Assembly (NCBI RefSeq): GCF_003260125.1
Contig: NZ_QHKO01000001.1
Coordinates: 576,914 to 640,913 of the forward strand
DNA length: 64,000 nucleotides
Reading direction: 5' to 3'
From: Lujinxingia litoralis
GTDB taxonomy: Bacteria; Myxococcota_A; Bradymonadia; Bradymonadales; Bradymonadaceae
A program made the translations under genes and the position numbers. This document shows, one piece after another, positions 23,354 to 31,828 of this stretch. Numbering within the stretch: the first letter of the stretch is position 1; the number at the start of each line of letters is the position of its first letter. The notes beneath the pieces are model-generated. The model made no database searches, was not told the origin of the DNA, and was given only the letters and a program-made list of their open reading frames with translations.

Positions 23354-25633
23354 TCAGTGGGTGGTGATGTCGAGCGTGTAGTCGCCCGGGTTGCCGCCGG
23401 CCCACACCCGGTAGGTGCCCGCAGTGAGCGCCCCTAACACGAGGCTCGCCGGCTGACCAGCAGAAGGCTCCTCGCAACGCAACTCCAACGCCTGGCCACA
23501 CCCACCGCGTTCCAACCAGAGGGTGGCCCGGTCGGTGCCGGACACCGGCGTCAGTGTCAGCATCACGGTCGTTGCCTCACTCAGCGTGAATTCAAACGCC
23601 CGGTCGGCCACCGGGGCCTCACCTGCACACGAGGGAGCGCCCTCGCCGTGGTAGCCCGCCAGCGATACGTTATGGAGCTGGTTTAAGGCCAAGGGCTCCG
23701 CGCCAAAACAGCGATCTCCCGGCGGCAAAAGCGCCACCTGAACCGTGAGCGCCTCGCCGGCGTCAGAGGCCACCTTGAGGGCATGCTCACCCGCCTCCAG
23801 CCCGGCCATCCCCCGGGGTTGCTCCAAGCACCCGCCGCTCTCCCGACACTCCGTGGCAAGCTCCGCCCACCACGTCGCGCCCGCGGAAAGCGTGGCGGTC
23901 GAGAGTGCCAGGTCGCCGGGCTCCAACACCTCAAGAGTCACCATCCGGTCCCGGGCCGGCCCCGGCGCACAACGAACCATCGCGCTTGGCACATCCCCGG
24001 CGTCAAGCGCCACCACGGTGCTCTCCCCGGCCCGAAGCGCTATCGCGGTGCCGGGGGATTCGCAGCTCCCACCAATGAGCGTCGGACGCACCCGGGCGCG
24101 CAGCGTAAACTCCGCGGGGTCGTCCATATCCCCGTCCACCCGGACGTAATACGTGCCTGCCGGCAGGCCACCGCGCTCCAGGCGACCAACCTCGCAGTGG
24201 TTTACCTCCTCGCACGCGCTCCCCAGACTCACGCTCAACTGCGCCGCGGCTTCCCCCTGGATCTCCAGCATCACATCCGAAGGCTCATCAAGCGTCAGCT
24301 CCCAGACACGGTCGCGTCCATTGACCCCACACGCGGCCGCGTGCCCGTCCTGATACCCCTGCAGACTCGCCACGACCCCAACCTCCCGCACCCCGCTTTC
24401 ATCGGCCTCTCCCTGCACAAGGCGCCCCGGAGCCTGGCAGCTCTCCCCCACGCTTACACCGCCATGGCGCACTTCCAGCTCAAAGCCCGGGAGCGAGGCC
24501 TGCTCCAGGCCTCCCAGGACCACCTCAGCCACCCCGGCCGAGACCCGCTCCTGCATCACCACCCGGCGCTCTTCGCCGGTGATGATATTCCCGCAAAACG
24601 CCTCCTCGTCACCACCGCACTCCGGCCGCACTCCGGCTACGAAGCCCGGCCCAGCCTCCCGGAGCAGCTCCACCGTCACCAGCCCGGCCTCCGCCACCTC
24701 CACGCCCACCCGGGTGACGCCCCAGGCCTGGTGTTCACACAACGCCGCCTGCGCCCCGATCTGCCCCCGCGCGCTCACGCCCAGCCCCAGCGAGGCGCCC
24801 GGGTCAAGCTCCACCCCGGGCAACGCCTCGCAACTCGGCGCCGCCTGCGCGGCGGCACGCGCAGAAAAGCGCCCCCGAAGCCGGTACGCCCCCCGCTCCT
24901 GCCCCGGACTCGCCACCCACACATAGTAGGTCCCGGGCTCGGCACTCACGGCTACGACCGCGTTCTTGCCCGGACGCGCCCGATGCCGCGCGCAGGCCCC
25001 GGGAAGCTGCGAGACCCGCTGCTCACAGACCTCCCGCACAAAGAGCGCCGGCACAAACTCGCCATCAAGCGCCTCGACCTCCCACACCAGATCGCCGGCC
25101 TCTTCCAGCGTCACGGCATACACATGATCGGCCCCCGCGCTCCCGTCGCACAGACTCGCGGCGTCTTCCCGGGCCCCGCGGGTATCTGCCACGACCTCCA
25201 CCTGCCCCCCCTCAAAACTCAGTTCCCGCGGCTCCGCACAGCTCTCCCCGACCGGCGCGGGTCCCACATCTTCCGCCTCGCCACCATCCGGCCCCACATC
25301 GCCGGCATCCTCGACATCCTCTGGATAGCGGGCTTCGATCTCCATCAGCACCGACACCGGAAACTCGGTGCTCGCATTGCAATAGGTCAGCCCCGGGTCG
25401 CCCACCCGGTTTGGAAAGGCCGCCGGACACTCAAACCCCGGGCCCACCTCAACCCCCTGACGCGCCCCAAACACGCAGAGCAGTGCCGGGTCGCGATCGT
25501 AATAGTCACCGCCAGCCTCCGCGCAGACCGCAGCCAGCCGCGTCTCAGGCCCCGGGGCCACATCGCCAGTACATCCCACCAACCCCAGGCTCCACACCCC
25601 AACGATCGTCGACCAGGCCCGCCAGCTTCGCAC
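23354..25633 (-). CDS. Large lipoprotein built of five repeated PPC-like beta domains
   Basis: A protein of about 759 residues with a short lipoprotein signal ending in the lipobox LGLVGC. After an acidic linker (PEDVEDAGDVGPDGGEAEDV) come about five units of 110-125 residues. Each begins with (G/A)-x-x-C and contains a second cysteine, then a hydrophobic (V/L)-x-(L/V)-x-x-(A/P)-x-D-(L/V) strand, and most end in GTYYVWV-like strands, as in pre-peptidase C-terminal domains. No catalytic residues are seen. GTG at 25633 is preferred: AGGAG lies seven bases upstream of it, within the alternative longer start at 25648. It is probably an outer-membrane-anchored surface or periplasmic binding protein. 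Confidence 0.82.
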   Translation of the reverse strand: MRSWRAWSTIVGVWSLGLVGCTGDVAPGPETRLAAVCAEAGGDYYDRDPALLCVFGARQGVEVGPGFECPAAFPNRVGDPGLTYCNASTEFPVSVLMEIEARYPEDVEDAGDVGPDGGEAEDVGPAPVGESCAEPRELSFEGGQVEVVADTRGAREDAASLCDGSAGADHVYAVTLEEAGDLVWEVEALDGEFVPALFVREVCEQRVSQLPGACARHRARPGKNAVVAVSAEPGTYYVWVASPGQERGAYRLRGRFSARAAAQAAPSCEALPGVELDPGASLGLGVSARGQIGAQAALCEHQAWGVTRVGVEVAEAGLVTVELLREAGPGFVAGVRPECGGDEEAFCGNIITGEERRVVMQERVSAGVAEVVLGGLEQASLPGFELEVRHGGVSVGESCQAPGRLVQGEADESGVREVGVVASLQGYQDGHAAACGVNGRDRVWELTLDEPSDVMLEIQGEAAAQLSVSLGSACEEVNHCEVGRLERGGLPAGTYYVRVDGDMDDPAEFTLRARVRPTLIGGSCESPGTAIALRAGESTVVALDAGDVPSAMVRCAPGPARDRMVTLEVLEPGDLALSTATLSAGATWWAELATECRESGGCLEQPRGMAGLEAGEHALKVASDAGEALTVQVALLPPGDRCFGAEPLALNQLHNVSLAGYHGEGAPSCAGEAPVADRAFEFTLSEATTVMLTLTPVSGTDRATLWLERGGCGQALELRCEEPSAGQPASLVLGALTAGTYRVWAGGNPGDYTLDITTH

Positions 25634-25709
25634 GTCGTGACTCCTCATCCCTGTTGGCTTAACCCCCTCTGGCTACCACCGACCTCATCTCCGATCAAAA
25701 CCTGCCGCC

Positions 25710-25745
25710 AACAAAATGGCGAGCCCCCGTCGTCGGGAGCTCGCC
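25710..25745 (-). terminator. Intrinsic terminator after asnS
   Basis: GGCGAGC at 25718-25724 pairs with GCTCGCC at 25739-25745, with an inner CCCG/CGGG pair. On the minus strand it is followed by ATTTTGTT. It lies just beyond the asnS stop. Confidence 0.75.
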
Positions 25746-25779
25746 AGCACACACACGCTCAAATGTTTAAAGAAGCGCT

Positions 25780-27174
25780 TTAGAAATCAGCGCTACGCGG
25801 CGCCCGCGGGAAGGGAATCACCTCGCGGATGTTCTCCACCCCGGTCGCATAGGCGATCAGGCGCTCAAATCCCAGCCCGAAGCCCGCGTGCGGCACCGTG
25901 CCATAGCGGCGCAGGTCGCGGTACCACCAGTACGTCTCCCGGGGCAGCCCCAGCGCATCGATGCGCGCATCGAGCACGTCCAAACGCTCCTCACGCTGGC
26001 TCCCGCCGATGATCTCGCCGATCCCCGGCGCCAGCACGTCCATCGCCGCCACCGTGCGCCCGTCGTCATTGAGCCGCATATAAAAGGCCTTGATGTCTTT
26101 GGGGTAGTTCATCACCACCACCGGACGCCCCACATGCTTCTCGCTCAGGTAGCGCTCATGCTCCGACTGCAGGTCGATGCCCCAGCTCACCGGAAACTCG
26201 AACTTCTCCTTCTCCGCGGCCTTCTCCAGAATCGCGATCGCCTCGGTGTAGTCCAGGCGCTCAAAGTTCGAGTCGACCAGCGCCTCCATACGGTCGCGCA
26301 CCCCTTTCTTCACAAACTTGTTGAAGAAATTCATCTCATCGGGGAGCGTATCCAGCAGATCCTTTAAGAGATACTTCAAAAAATCTTCGGCCAGATCGGC
26401 ATCGTCGTTCAGGTCGGCAAACGCGATCTCGGGCTCGACCATCCAGAACTCCGCCAGGTGGCGCGAGGTGTTGGAGTTCTCGGCTCGGAAGGTCGGCCCA
26501 AACGTGTAGACCTTGCTCATCGCCAGGCAGTACGCCTCCGCATTGAGCTGACCGGAGACCGTCAGGTGGGCTTCCTGCCCGAAGAAGTCCTGCGAAAAGT
26601 CCACCTGCCCGTTGTCCAGGCGCGGCGGGTTGGCCGCATCCAGCGTGGAGACCCGGAACATCTCTCCGGCACCTTCGGCATCCGAGGCGGTGATGATCGG
26701 GGTGTGAACCCAGTAAAAGCCCCGCTCGTCAAAGTAGCGATGCACCGCCTGCGCCAGCTGGTGACGCACACGAGTGACCGCACCAATGAGATTGGTGCGC
26801 GGACGCAGGTGCGCATTGGCCCGCAGATGCTCCATGCTGTGGCGTTTGGGCGCCATCGGATAGGTGTCCGGATCATCGATCCAACCCACCACCTTGATCT
26901 CGGCGGCCTGAACCTCCACCGACTGGCCCTTGCCTTTCGACTCGACCAGCTCCCCACGCACCTCCACCGCACAGCCGGCCGTCAGCTTGAGGATCTCATC
27001 CGTGTAGTTCGCCAGCGTATCCGGGGCAACCACCTGGATGGCGTCAAAGCACGAGCCGTCATGCACATTAATAAACGAGAAGCCGGCCTTGGAGTCGCGG
27101 CGAGTACGCACCCACCCCTTGATCACTAGCTCAGAGCCCGTGGGCACCTGGCCGCCTAGCAACGTTTTGATCAT
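25780..27174 (-). CDS. asnS: Asparagine--tRNA ligase
   Basis: A 464-residue class IIb aminoacyl-tRNA synthetase that charges tRNA-Asn. The N-terminal OB-fold anticodon-binding domain ([20 protein letters not shown]) is followed by the class II core: motif 2 around [20 protein letters not shown] and motif 3 at [12 protein letters not shown]. The set [16 protein letters not shown] and the C-terminal [12 protein letters not shown] are typical of AsnRS rather than AspRS. Length is normal. The gene stands alone on the minus strand with its own terminator. Confidence 0.96.
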   Translation of the reverse strand: MIKTLLGGQVPTGSELVIKGWVRTRRDSKAGFSFINVHDGSCFDAIQVVAPDTLANYTDEILKLTAGCAVEVRGELVESKGKGQSVEVQAAEIKVVGWIDDPDTYPMAPKRHSMEHLRANAHLRPRTNLIGAVTRVRHQLAQAVHRYFDERGFYWVHTPIITASDAEGAGEMFRVSTLDAANPPRLDNGQVDFSQDFFGQEAHLTVSGQLNAEAYCLAMSKVYTFGPTFRAENSNTSRHLAEFWMVEPEIAFADLNDDADLAEDFLKYLLKDLLDTLPDEMNFFNKFVKKGVRDRMEALVDSNFERLDYTEAIAILEKAAEKEKFEFPVSWGIDLQSEHERYLSEKHVGRPVVVMNYPKDIKAFYMRLNDDGRTVAAMDVLAPGIGEIIGGSQREERLDVLDARIDALGLPRETYWWYRDLRRYGTVPHAGFGLGFERLIAYATGVENIREVIPFPRAPRSADF

Positions 27175-27418
27175 GTCATCAACCTTTAGAGTTCAATGTT
27201 CGTGGTCGCCCGTCATCCTCGACACCCGGCGCCACAGAACCAGCGCGGCGGTGCGAGGAAGGCGCTAGTTAACACCCCTGCCGAGCCCCGGGCAAGCCCT
27301 GGCCGCCTCGCCCTGCGGCGAAATGCCCGACAACTCACGGATGACCCCGGCGCGCGGTGGTGTTATGGGCAGGCTGAAAGCCTGCTGGCCCTGTGTCTCG
27401 ACACCCCGCGGATCACCT

Positions 27419-28372
27419 ATGAGTTCCTCTACCTCTCCCCGAAGTCGCGCGTTTACTACCTACGCCTGGATCTTTCTGGTCTACATGCTCGGCGTCATCC
27501 TCTTTGGCGCCTGGGTGCGCATCACCGGCTCCGGGGCCGGCTGCGGCTCGCACTGGCCAACCTGCCACGGGGAGATCATCCCCCCGGCTCCCAACGTCCA
27601 GACGATGATCGAGTACACCCACCGCCTCACCAGCGGCCTGCTCGGTATCTTCGGCCTGGTGCTGATCGGCTGGGCCTGGAAGCTCTTCAAAAACCACCCG
27701 GTCTTCTGGGCCAGCATCATCACCTACGTCTTCATCCTCTTTGAGGGGGCCATCGGCGCGGGGCTGGTGCTGGCGGAGCTCGTGGCCGACAACGACTCGG
27801 TCGCCCGGGCCGTGGTGATCGCGATTCACCTGGTCAACACCCTGATCTTAAGCGGCGCCACCGCCTTCACCGCCTGGCTCTCCTCCGGGCGCGCCCTCCC
27901 CAAATGGCGCCACGGCGGCGTCTACCGCACGTTGATGGTGGCCGGGCTCCTGGCGTTGATCGCCACCAGCATGTCCGGCGCAGTCACGGCGCTGGGAGAT
28001 ACCCTCTTCCCGGTCGACCCCACCCTGGGCGACGGACTCCTCGACCGGGTTCGCGGCGACCTCTCGGCCGCCAACCACTTCCTGGTGCGCCTGCGCATCT
28101 TCCACCCGGTGATCGCGGTGGGAACGGCCGCCTACCTGCTGGTGGTCTGCTGGGTGGTCAAACTTCGCGAACCCTCGGCCCGGGCGGTGTTCTGGGCCAA
28201 CGTGCTCCTGGAGCTGGTGATCGCGCAGACCATGGTCGGCGTGATCAACATCCTGCTCTCGGCTCCCGGCTGGGTGCAGCTGGTGCACCTCCTCGCGGCC
28301 CAAATCGTCTGGATCGCCACGCTCTTCTTGACCAGCACGCTCCTGGTCAAGCCCGACGCCCCCTCGCGCTGA
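27419..28372 (+). CDS. ctaA: Heme A synthase, CtaA/COX15 family
   Basis: A 317-residue inner-membrane protein with about eight predicted spans. It oxidises the methyl group of heme O to give heme A for aa3-type cytochrome oxidase. The GAWVRITGSGAGCGSHWP and CHGEIIP segment is the family signature in the first loop. Histidines that ligate the two hemes are seen in EYTHRLTSG, IAIHLVNT, RIFHPVIAV and QLVHLLAAQ. The ATG at 27419 gives a normal N-terminus; the longer upstream frame is dropped. No oxidase or ctaB gene is adjacent. It implies aerobic respiration with a heme A oxidase. Confidence 0.92.
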   Translation: MSSSTSPRSRAFTTYAWIFLVYMLGVILFGAWVRITGSGAGCGSHWPTCHGEIIPPAPNVQTMIEYTHRLTSGLLGIFGLVLIGWAWKLFKNHPVFWASIITYVFILFEGAIGAGLVLAELVADNDSVARAVVIAIHLVNTLILSGATAFTAWLSSGRALPKWRHGGVYRTLMVAGLLALIATSMSGAVTALGDTLFPVDPTLGDGLLDRVRGDLSAANHFLVRLRIFHPVIAVGTAAYLLVVCWVVKLREPSARAVFWANVLLELVIAQTMVGVINILLSAPGWVQLVHLLAAQIVWIATLFLTSTLLVKPDAPSR

Positions 28373-28522
28373 TCCCCCACGCCGGCGACCTCCCGGCACG
28401 AAAAAACCCCGACGCTCCCCGGCAAGCGCGCCCTCGATTCCACGATCGGACACGCGCCCACAAAGAGCATCGGGGTCGGCGAGCAGGCCGGCGAGGCCGC
28501 GTACCCCGCTCAGCTGACGCGC

Positions 28523-29164
28523 TCAGTCGCGATTGGGCTGCGGCGTGATGCGCAGGTAGGGCTTGACCACGCGGTACCCCTTCGGGAAGCGCTCAGCCAG
28601 CTCGCTGTCTTCCTGGATCGAGGGCACGATGATCACATCGTCGCCATCGTTCCAGTTGGCCGGCGTGGCCACCTTGTAGTTATCGGTGAGCTGCAGCGCG
28701 TCGATCACCCGCACCAGCTCCTTGAAGTTGCGCCCGGTCGCCGAGGGATAGGTCATCGTCAGGCGCACCTTCTTGTCCGGATCGATGATGTACACCGAAC
28801 GCACCGTATGCGTGCTATCGGCCTTCGGGTGCATCATCCCGTAGAGGTTGGCCACCTTTTTGTCCGGATCGGCCACGATCGGGAAGTTCACCTCGGTGTT
28901 CTGCGTCTCCTCAATGTCTTTGATCCACCCGTGGTGGTCGGCCAGGTCATCCACCGAGAGCGCGATGGTTTTGACGTTGCGTTTGGCGAACTCGTCAGCG
29001 TACTTGGCCACCGTCCCCAGCTCCGTGGTGCATACCGGGGTGTAGTCGGCCGGGTGGCTAAAGAAGATCACCCAGGAGTTGCCCGCCCACTGATGGAAGT
29101 CGATGTCGCCTTCGGTCGTCGATGCCTGAAAGTTGGGTGCGGTTTCGCCGAGTTGCAGTGTCAT
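28523..29164 (-). CDS. 1-Cys peroxiredoxin (Prx6 type)
   Basis: A 213-residue thiol peroxidase that reduces hydrogen peroxide and organic peroxides. The peroxidatic cysteine is in HPADYTPVCTTELG. No other cysteine occurs in the protein, so it is a 1-Cys enzyme needing an outside reductant. The long C-terminal part (VATPANWNDGDDVIIVPS) is the mark of the Prx6 subfamily. It is cytosolic and transcribed alone. The region upstream (29165-29330) has no clear OxyR site that I can call. Confidence 0.94.
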   Translation of the reverse strand: MTLQLGETAPNFQASTTEGDIDFHQWAGNSWVIFFSHPADYTPVCTTELGTVAKYADEFAKRNVKTIALSVDDLADHHGWIKDIEETQNTEVNFPIVADPDKKVANLYGMMHPKADSTHTVRSVYIIDPDKKVRLTMTYPSATGRNFKELVRVIDALQLTDNYKVATPANWNDGDDVIIVPSIQEDSELAERFPKGYRVVKPYLRITPQPNRD

Positions 29165-29338
29165 AGGGACCTCGATTGCGTTGAGTTTGGATTGCCTTCA
29201 TAAACTCCCACCCAGGGAGTAGGAATTCGAAGGTTCTGCACCGAATATCTCCGGTCAAGTAAGTTTGTCGCGCGTGACGCTGGTCAACGCCACGCCCTTG
29301 CCTACAATGCGCCCGGTCCACCTGCGACGAGGCACACT

Positions 29339-30340
29339 ATGAGTTTTAAACACCCCATCAGCATCGCGCCGATGATGAAGCGCACCGACCGCCACTTCCG
29401 CTTCCTCTTGAGGCTGATCAGCCGGCGCACCCTCCTCTACACCGAGATGGTGACCACCGGCGCCATTCTCTTCGGCGACCGGGAGCAACACCTGCGCTTC
29501 GATGCGGCCGAACACCCGGTCAGCCTCCAGCTCGGCGGCGACAACCCGGAGCAACTCGCCGAATGCGCCCGCATCGCGCAGGACTACGGCTACGACGAGG
29601 TCAACCTCAACGTGGGCTGCCCCAGCGACCGGGTGCAAAACGGCAACTTCGGCGCCTGCCTGATGAAATCCCCCGAGACCGTGGCCCGCGCCGTCGAGGC
29701 CATGCGCCAGGCGGTCGACATTGAGGTCACCGTCAAACACCGCATCGGCGTCGACGAGCTCGACGACTACGCGCATATGCGCCGTTTTGTCGACATCGTG
29801 GCCGACGCCGGCTGCCGACGCTTCTCGGTACACGCCCGCAAGGCCTGGCTCCAGGGCTTAAGCCCCAAAGAAAATCGCAACGTCCCCCCGCTGCGCTACC
29901 CCGAGGTCTGGCGCCTCAAAGAGGAACGCCCCGATCTGGACATCGAGATCAACGGGGGCATCCTCACCATGGATCAGGCCGCCGAGCACCTGGAGCACGT
30001 CGACGCGGTGATGATCGGACGCGCCGCCTACGACAACCCCTACCAGTTCGCAGAAGTAGATCAGCGCTTCTATGGCGAATCGGCCCCCCCGCTGACCCGC
30101 CACCAGGTGGCCCGCGCGATGTTCCCCTACATCGAGGAGCACCTGCGCCAGGGAGGCAAGCTCTCCCACATCAGCGGGCACATGCTGCAGCTCTTCGCCG
30201 GCCAGCCCGGCGCCCGCCAGTTCCGGCGCCACCTCTCCGAGCGCGCCTGGAAAGAAGGCGCCGGCGTCCACACCCTGGAAGAGGCCCTGACCCGGGTCCC
30301 CGAAACCTCTCCCCAAAACAACACGACCGCGGCCTCGTAA
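29339..30340 (+). CDS. dusA: tRNA dihydrouridine synthase DusA
   Basis: A 333-residue FMN-dependent TIM-barrel enzyme that reduces U20/U20a of tRNA to dihydrouridine. Signatures are ISIAPMMKRTDRHFR at the start, LQLGGDNPEQL, NLNVGCPSDRVQNGNFGACL with the catalytic cysteine, TVKHRIGVDE and HARKAWLQGLSPKENR, all typical of DusA rather than DusB or DusC. GAGG precedes the ATG. Its stop codon falls in the loop region of a perfect 15-bp hairpin (listed separately). Confidence 0.95.
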   Translation: MSFKHPISIAPMMKRTDRHFRFLLRLISRRTLLYTEMVTTGAILFGDREQHLRFDAAEHPVSLQLGGDNPEQLAECARIAQDYGYDEVNLNVGCPSDRVQNGNFGACLMKSPETVARAVEAMRQAVDIEVTVKHRIGVDELDDYAHMRRFVDIVADAGCRRFSVHARKAWLQGLSPKENRNVPPLRYPEVWRLKEERPDLDIEINGGILTMDQAAEHLEHVDAVMIGRAAYDNPYQFAEVDQRFYGESAPPLTRHQVARAMFPYIEEHLRQGGKLSHISGHMLQLFAGQPGARQFRRHLSERAWKEGAGVHTLEEALTRVPETSPQNNTTAAS

Positions 30341-30355
30341 ACGAGGCCGCGGTCG
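30324..30355 (+). repeat. dusA: Perfect 15-bp inverted repeat spanning the dusA stop codon
   Basis: Bases 30324-30338 are exactly complementary to 30341-30355, leaving AA between the arms. The stop codon TAA (30338-30340) sits at the turn. No U-run follows, so it is not a classic intrinsic terminator, but it would stop exonucleases and could slow polymerase between dusA and the convergent acyl-CoA dehydrogenase gene. Confidence 0.8.
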
Positions 30356-30370
30356 CCAGCCGCCCTCAAC

Positions 30371-30389
30371 GCGCGTGCTTCGCACGCGC
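30371..30389. repeat. Short perfect hairpin between convergent genes
   Basis: GCGCGTGC (30371-30378) and GCACGCGC (30382-30389) form an 8-bp stem with loop TTC. It lies nine bases from the end of the acyl-CoA dehydrogenase gene on the other strand. It may mark the 3' end of that transcript, though there is no T-rich tract. Confidence 0.6.
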
Positions 30390-30397
30390 TTCCAAGC

Positions 30398-31573
30398 TCA
30401 GAGCAGGCGCTCCACCTTGGAGAGGTCGCGGGTGATGTTCTTCTGGTGCGCCTCGTTGGTGCCGCCGCCGATCTCCAGGAGCTTGGCGTCGCGCCACAGG
30501 CGCTCCACGTCGTACTCGGCCACGTAGCCGTAGCCGCCGAGCACCTGAATGGCCCGGTCGGCCACGTTCTTGCCCATCGTCGAGCAGTAGAGCTTCACCC
30601 CGTCGGAGTCCGCCCGGCTGCCAAACGCGTCCAGCCCCAGGTCACCGGCGGCCTTGTACAGGTAGCAGCGCCCGGCCATGTACTCGGCGTAACTCTCGGC
30701 GATATGGCGCTGAATCTGCCCGAAGCGGTTGATCGGCTCGCCAAAGGCTACCCGCTCGCTGGCGTAGCGATTCATGATTTCCACCGAACGCCGGGCAATC
30801 CCCACGCTCATCGCCGCCAGGGTCACCCGCTCAATGGCCAGGTTGCGCATCATCGAACGCACCGCGCTGCCCGGGGTGCCCACCAGATTCTTGGCCGGCA
30901 CGCGCACGTCTTCAAAGACCAGCTCCGCGGTGGTCGAGGCGCGCATCCCCAGCTTGCCGTGGAGCTTCTGCCCCAGCGAGAAGCCCTCCATGCCCTTCTC
31001 GACCAAAAAGAGCGAGATGGACCGGTCGCCGCCCTCTTCCCGGGCGTATACCAGGAACACGTCGCCGAGATCCGTCTCGGAGATCGCGCCGTTGGTAATC
31101 CACATCTTCTGGCCGTTAAGGATGTAATCCTCGCCATCCTTGCGCGCCACGGTGCCCATGCCCAGCACATCGGTGCCGGCGTTGGGCTCGCTCATGCACA
31201 TCCCCCCGATCAGCTCCCCGGAGCAGGCCCCGGGCAGCAGGCGCGCGCGCTGCTCATCGTTGCCGTTGACCGCCAGGTTGTTCACAAAAAGCATCGAGTG
31301 CGCCAGGTACGCCAGGCAAAACCCCGGGTCGGCCGCCGCCAGCTCCTCGTGCACGATCGCCGCCGCCGTGGCGTCCATCCCCGAACCCCCAAAACGCTCC
31401 GGCGCCGTCACGCCCAGCAGGCCCAGCTCCCCGAGTTTTTTGAAGAGCGCGACGTTGAAACGCTCCTCCCGGTCGTGGGCCTCGGCCTGGGGGGCCACTT
31501 CGCGCTCGGCAAAGGAGCGCACCATCTCGCGCAGCACTTTATGTTCTTCGGTGGGGTTGAACAGATCGCTCAT
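30398..31573 (-). CDS. Acyl-CoA dehydrogenase, isovaleryl-CoA-dehydrogenase-like
   Basis: A 391-residue FAD flavoenzyme for the first step of beta-oxidation or branched-chain acyl-CoA breakdown. It shows MCMSEPNAGTDV, KMWITNGAI (FAD loop) and VLGGYGYVAEYDVERLWRDAK. The usual catalytic Glu in the YEGT motif is replaced here by glycine (IGGGTNEA). A Glu in NLAIERVTLA near residue 245 fits the relocated base known from isovaleryl-CoA dehydrogenase, which suggests branched-chain substrates. The ATG at 31573 is chosen since the fold starts there. No ETF gene lies nearby. Confidence 0.9.
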   Translation of the reverse strand: MSDLFNPTEEHKVLREMVRSFAEREVAPQAEAHDREERFNVALFKKLGELGLLGVTAPERFGGSGMDATAAAIVHEELAAADPGFCLAYLAHSMLFVNNLAVNGNDEQRARLLPGACSGELIGGMCMSEPNAGTDVLGMGTVARKDGEDYILNGQKMWITNGAISETDLGDVFLVYAREEGGDRSISLFLVEKGMEGFSLGQKLHGKLGMRASTTAELVFEDVRVPAKNLVGTPGSAVRSMMRNLAIERVTLAAMSVGIARRSVEIMNRYASERVAFGEPINRFGQIQRHIAESYAEYMAGRCYLYKAAGDLGLDAFGSRADSDGVKLYCSTMGKNVADRAIQVLGGYGYVAEYDVERLWRDAKLLEIGGGTNEAHQKNITRDLSKVERLL

Positions 31574-31828
31574 AAACTCGCTCTCGTGAGGAATCACTGA
31601 TTCGGGAAACAAACACCGCGTACTAACAGACTCGCCAGTCACCATAAACCACCCGGTGTGGGTAACAAGACCTCCGCCTTAAAAAATGCGCCCCGGCCCG
31701 CACTTCGGATCCCCGCCAGCTCTCCTCCCCCTTTCGTGGCAACCCCACTGGACAACCGGGCCAAAACCTGCTGAAAGTGCCCCAAACCCGTTGAGACTGG
31801 TCTGTTTATGATGCCTTTCAGGAGTGTT

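Noticed and set aside
30324..30355. dusA hairpin as an ordinary intrinsic terminator
   Set aside because: No U-rich tract follows on either strand, so it is listed as an inverted repeat instead.
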